Origin: Bacteroidota bacterium
GTDB lineage: Bacteria; Bacteroidota; Ignavibacteria; UBA10030; UBA8401
DNA length: 8,436 bases
Direction: 5' to 3'
NCBI GenBank assembly: GCA_003456055.1
Contig: DMPG01000247.1
Coordinates: 1-8,436 of the forward strand
The notes beneath the pieces were generated by a model. It was not told where the DNA came from and searched no databases. It saw only the letters and a program-made list of their open reading frames with translations. Positions within the stretch are counted from its first letter, which is position 1; each line of letters opens with the position of its first letter. This document shows positions 5,502-8,436 of the stretch, piece after piece. Position numbers and translations under genes: made by a program.

Positions 5502-7151
5502 TTACTTTATGAACATCATACTTTTTGTTTTGTTCTGATCTGAAGTTCGAATGTGATAAAAGTAGAGTCCGGAGGAGAGGGATGAAGCATCAAATCGTAC
5601 TGTATATACACCCGGTGTTTGTCGTTCATTAACCAAAGTCTTGATCTCAGATCCCAGTGTATTAAATATTTTTACTAAGACAGTTGTTTCTTTTGATAAT
5701 GAATAACGAATAGACGTTGTCGGATTGAATGGGTTGGGATAATTTTGGAATAATTCAAACGAAAAGACTTTTTCGGCTGAAGCATCTTCGTTCACGGAAG
5801 TTATAACATTTGGATCGAACGATTCAAATTTCAACGCGTCGGCTACAACATAAGAATTTGTTTTTGCAGCATCGGATATAGTGACTTTGTCAGAATTTGT
5901 TCCGCTGAATTCAAATGTTCCGACCAACCTCCATGAAGAGCCGTTCGCAGTTTGATCAACTCTTACGGTATCCGTTCCGCCATTTCGATTAACAATGAAT
6001 GGAGTGTCTGTGCTTCTGTTTGAACTTGCGACCCACCATCCATACACATTGTATGTTGCTTTTGCAGGAAGGTGTGGTCTGAATTCGTATGATGTACTTC
6101 CGTTTCCAATACCATGCAGTTGCGATTTTGTGCTTCCCCAAAAACCGGGATTTGCACTTTCGAACCAACCGCCGCCGAGTGCTGTCGCATTTGAATCACC
6201 AGTGTCAATGATCTTTTGGAAAAGAGGTTCTTTGGGAAGATTGAGAGAATCGGTATGGACTACCGCAAGTATTGCCGGTACCGCCCGTTGTTCCGAAGGT
6301 GAATTGATATACTGATTTTGGACAGCCATTTGTGTTGAACCGCCTCCATCAAGGTTTATCGCACCGATACATCCCAAATTTTTCATAATCTCTGCAAGTT
6401 CTGGCAATCCAACACCGTCGCTTCCTGCTTGTCTCCCATCTGCCGTGATCATAATAACATGATTGTTTGCCGTAAAACCAACTGCAGTTCTAGGATCACT
6501 ATTTGTTTCTCCAACACCCGATCCCCACATCACTTCCTGATTATATGTGATCTTGATCGAATCATTCTTGATCAGCATCGGTCCGCCTCCAATTCCTACC
6601 AATAGATCGGAGTAAACAATTCCATTTGCTTTGGTTGGTGCTGATCGTGGAGATGGGTCGTTATAGATGTACGGTAGTGGCTGTGGAAAAGTGTAAATAT
6701 CACTCATAGAATTTCCGAAATGATAGATCCAATCAACGCTCAATGTTCTGTTCTTATTCATACCGAAGAAACTACGGATGACCGGATAAGAAAACGTATT
6801 TCTCGTTAAGGATTGCACGTTAGTAGCTTTAACTTCATTTGGATAGATCACTGATGAAAAAGAAGATGCGCCTCCAAAAAATCCTCCGTTAATCGCAGCA
6901 TATGCTCCAACCGACGATGTAAACGAGGGAAGTGTCATTGACGTTCCCGATATATACGGACGAATTGCGAGTTTTGAATTGTTAAGATCAACATCCAAAC
7001 ACCAAATGCTCAAGATGGGAGATGGTCGGCTTCCATGAAATACTTTTATTCCGGTTGGCAATGTGTAATTCGATGTTACATCTTGCCATGTGATTGTTTG
7101 CGATATACCAGCCTCAACGAAAAAGAGAAGGAAGAATAGATATGTTTTCAT
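5502..7151 (-). CDS. Secreted phosphodiester glycosidase (NAGPA/DUF2233) with golvesin-like domain and T9SS sorting tail
   Basis: A 549-residue three-part exported enzyme. A signal peptide (1 to ~17, MKTYLFFLLFFVEAGIS) precedes a phosphodiester glycosidase domain (~30-300) with its conserved stretches: AINGGFFGG (86-94), GIGGGPML (186-193), DPRTAVGF (219-226), TADGR (236-240), and NLDGGGSTQM (266-275). This family includes the human uncovering enzyme, which removes GlcNAc from GlcNAc-phospho-mannose; bacterial substrates are mostly undefined. Residues ~313-446 resemble the golvesin/xanthan-lyase C-terminal domain (IIDTGDS, GGGWFES, YNVYGWWVASSNRSTDTPF, VVADALKFE), a likely sugar-binding beta-sandwich. 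Residues 466-549 are a T9SS sorting domain (FQNYPNPFNPTTSIRYSL to KSMMFIK). The frame is open to 7253, but those extra 34 residues overlap the upstream gene and would bury the signal peptide, so the ATG at 7151 is preferred although no Shine-Dalgarno precedes it. It follows the GH94 gene by 13 bp, probably in one operon. Confidence 0.88.
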   Translation of the reverse strand: MKTYLFFLLFFVEAGISQTITWQDVTSNYTLPTGIKVFHGSRPSPILSIWCLDVDLNNSKLAIRPYISGTSMTLPSFTSSVGAYAAINGGFFGGASSFSSVIYPNEVKATNVQSLTRNTFSYPVIRSFFGMNKNRTLSVDWIYHFGNSMSDIYTFPQPLPYIYNDPSPRSAPTKANGIVYSDLLVGIGGGPMLIKNDSIKITYNQEVMWGSGVGETNSDPRTAVGFTANNHVIMITADGRQAGSDGVGLPELAEIMKNLGCIGAINLDGGGSTQMAVQNQYINSPSEQRAVPAILAVVHTDSLNLPKEPLFQKIIDTGDSNATALGGGWFESANPGFWGSTKSQLHGIGNGSTSYEFRPHLPAKATYNVYGWWVASSNRSTDTPFIVNRNGGTDTVRVDQTANGSSWRLVGTFEFSGTNSDKVTISDAAKTNSYVVADALKFESFDPNVITSVNEDASAEKVFSFELFQNYPNPFNPTTSIRYSLSKETTVLVKIFNTLGSEIKTLVNERQTPGVYTVRFDASSLSSGLYFYHIRTSDQNKTKSMMFIK

Positions 7152-7164
7152 AAGAGTGTAAGGT

Positions 7165-8436
7165 TTATTTTTTGCCAAGAATGATCTCAACAGTAATATT
7201 GCTTTCAGTAAATGATGCAACATCAATAACGCTGTTCTCAACTTCTTTTCCATTTATTTTCAAAGACCTGATCGTTGAATTGCCGCCCTCTGGATTCTTC
7301 ACGGTGAGGAAGAATCGTTTTCCTCTAAAGGTTCGCTCTGCTTTGAATATTTTCCAATGGGAGGGAATATTCGGTGCGAAAGTAATTCCTTTCAGACTGG
7401 TTCTGAATCCGATGATATAATCTAATGCGATACGGTACATCCAAACCGCAGTTCCGGTAAGCCATGAATGGCTTGCCTGATTTTCAGTTTCATGATCGGG
7501 ACTTGTGACATATTCAGCAAAGACATATGGTTCCGTCTCATATCGATCGATATTTGCAGATGAATTTAACGGGAGCATTTTTGTATAAATATCAAATGCA
7601 GATTCTACATCACCATTGATGATGGATGCGAGGATGAACCACGACGATGCATGGTTGAACACTGCGCCATTCTCTTTCTTACCGGGAACACATCTGCTGA
7701 TCAATCCGATCGTATCTTCAACTTCGGTGTATGAAGGCCATACTATTTGAATTCCGTACGGAGTTCCAAGATGATTTTTCGTTGACTGAAGTGCCTTGTC
7801 TGCTCGGTCCTTTGGAGCGAGTCCGGAAATGACCGACCATGTCTGTGCGTTGATGAATATCTTTCCTTGTTTATATTTTTTTGAACCGACCGACTCGCCA
7901 TTATCGCGGAATGCACGAAGATACCATTCACCGTCCCAACAGACTTCATTGGTTACTTTCTCCAATTTAGCATAGAATTTCTCCCAACGCTGGCGAGTGT
8001 CAGAATCGTTTCTATGATCGAGAAGTTCAAATGTTTTTTTCAGCATATATGCAAGAAAGAATGCTCCCCATACAGTTTCCCCTTTCCCAAGTGGACCGAT
8101 ATGATCAAGCGTATCATTCCAATCGCCATTCATTATTTTTGGAAGACCGCGTTCAGTCGTTGCTGAAATTGCAAAGTCTAATGCTTTGACGAGATGTTCA
8201 TAGACTGTTCCCGAACCTTCGTCATAAAATCGCACGGTTTCTTCCAGGATCGAATAGTCCGCGGTCTCGTTCAGATATTCAATAATGCCAAAGGGAATCC
8301 ATAACGGAGTATCGGAATGATTTGTTTTTTCTCCGCTGTCTGTCATCTTGAAAAAATTATGAAGGGTCGATCCATTCTTGAATTGAAAACGTAATGCATT
8401 CAATAATCGAGCACGTACTCGTTCCGGATTGGCGAT
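7165..8436 (-). CDS. GH94 carbohydrate phosphorylase, C-terminal part (5'-partial)
   Basis: The frame is open to the right edge, so the visible 423 residues are the C-terminal portion of a protein that is normally around 800 residues or longer; the TTG at 8403 is not a real start. It is a glycoside hydrolase family 94 phosphorylase (cellobiose/chitobiose phosphorylase type). It shows the (alpha/alpha)6 barrel signature DTPLWIPFGI, the catalytic general-acid motif GDWND (visible residues 104-108), PGKKENGAVFNHASSW with the phosphate-binding His (~262), and SWLTGTAVW with the phosphate-binding Thr-Gly (~327-328), then the C-terminal beta-sheet domain. Such enzymes act in the cytoplasm, splitting beta-linked glucosides or GlcNAc disaccharides with phosphate to sugar-1-phosphate. 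Specificity cannot be assigned from this half; cellobiose, cellobionate, chitobiose or beta-glucan phosphorylase are all possible. It precedes the secreted phosphodiester glycosidase in the same direction. Confidence 0.92.
   Translation of the reverse strand: MANPERVRARLLNALRFQFKNGSTLHNFFKMTDSGEKTNHSDTPLWIPFGIIEYLNETADYSILEETVRFYDEGSGTVYEHLVKALDFAISATTERGLPKIMNGDWNDTLDHIGPLGKGETVWGAFFLAYMLKKTFELLDHRNDSDTRQRWEKFYAKLEKVTNEVCWDGEWYLRAFRDNGESVGSKKYKQGKIFINAQTWSVISGLAPKDRADKALQSTKNHLGTPYGIQIVWPSYTEVEDTIGLISRCVPGKKENGAVFNHASSWFILASIINGDVESAFDIYTKMLPLNSSANIDRYETEPYVFAEYVTSPDHETENQASHSWLTGTAVWMYRIALDYIIGFRTSLKGITFAPNIPSHWKIFKAERTFRGKRFFLTVKNPEGGNSTIRSLKINGKEVENSVIDVASFTESNITVEIILGKK

Noticed and set aside
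5995..6315. 106-codon + strand open frame inside the glycosidase gene
   Set aside because: It is fully antisense to the well-supported catalytic and golvesin-like coding region, with no independent support.
7152..7253. N-terminal extension of the phosphodiester glycosidase to 7253
   Set aside because: It would overlap the GH94 gene by 89 bp and place 34 residues in front of a clear signal peptide. The ATG at 7151 starts exactly at that signal peptide.
1..8436. Mobile elements, CRISPR arrays, tRNA/rRNA genes, toxin-antitoxin or defence genes
   Set aside because: None could be found by reading both strands: no transposase motifs, no regularly spaced exact repeats with spacers, no cloverleaf sequences, and all long frames are accounted for by the genes listed.

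Overview
The window looks like chromosome of a moderately AT-rich Gram-negative bacterium from the Bacteroidota/Ignavibacteriota side of the FCB group. The best pointer is that two separate proteins end in the type IX secretion (T9SS) sorting domain of the 'QNYPNPFNP-T-IRY' type (at 2-316 and at the end of the gene at 5502-7151). A Reg_prop/Y_Y_Y sensor kinase fits the same lineage. I cannot fix the genus from sequence alone.

Layout, left to right. (1) 2-316, + strand: C-terminal end of a T9SS cargo protein, closed by a clean rho-independent terminator. (2) 485-934, +: a small lipoprotein with two PepSY-like halves, preceded by three copies of an 8-bp TTATCAAA word arranged as an inverted plus a direct repeat. 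(3) 1052-4828, -: a two-gene two-component system, a 14-blade Reg_prop propeller/Y_Y_Y histidine kinase followed by a NarL/LuxR-type response regulator. The two reading frames are in register, separated by one TAA and seven codons. (4) 4954-5475, +: a small cytoplasmic SGNH/GDSL hydrolase, divergent from the kinase across a 125-bp promoter region. (5) 5502-8436, -: the C-terminal part of a GH94 carbohydrate phosphorylase (it enters from the right edge), followed 13 bp later by a secreted phosphodiester-glycosidase (NAGPA/DUF2233) fused to a golvesin-type domain and a T9SS tail.

How it may fit together: the right-hand pair is a plausible carbohydrate operon, with an outer-surface enzyme acting on phosphodiester-linked sugars and a cytoplasmic phosphorylase. 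The propeller kinase has the sensor architecture that hybrid two-component systems of Bacteroidota use for polysaccharide breakdown products, but here kinase and regulator are separate proteins and the regulator has a LuxR rather than an AraC output domain. That the kinase senses something made by the neighbouring enzymes is only a guess from proximity.

No tRNA, rRNA, CRISPR array, insertion sequence or phage gene was seen. Most of the window is ordinary accessory metabolism and regulation. The points most worth checking are the in-frame kinase/regulator junction, the TTATCAAA sites and the NAGPA-golvesin-T9SS fusion next to GH94.
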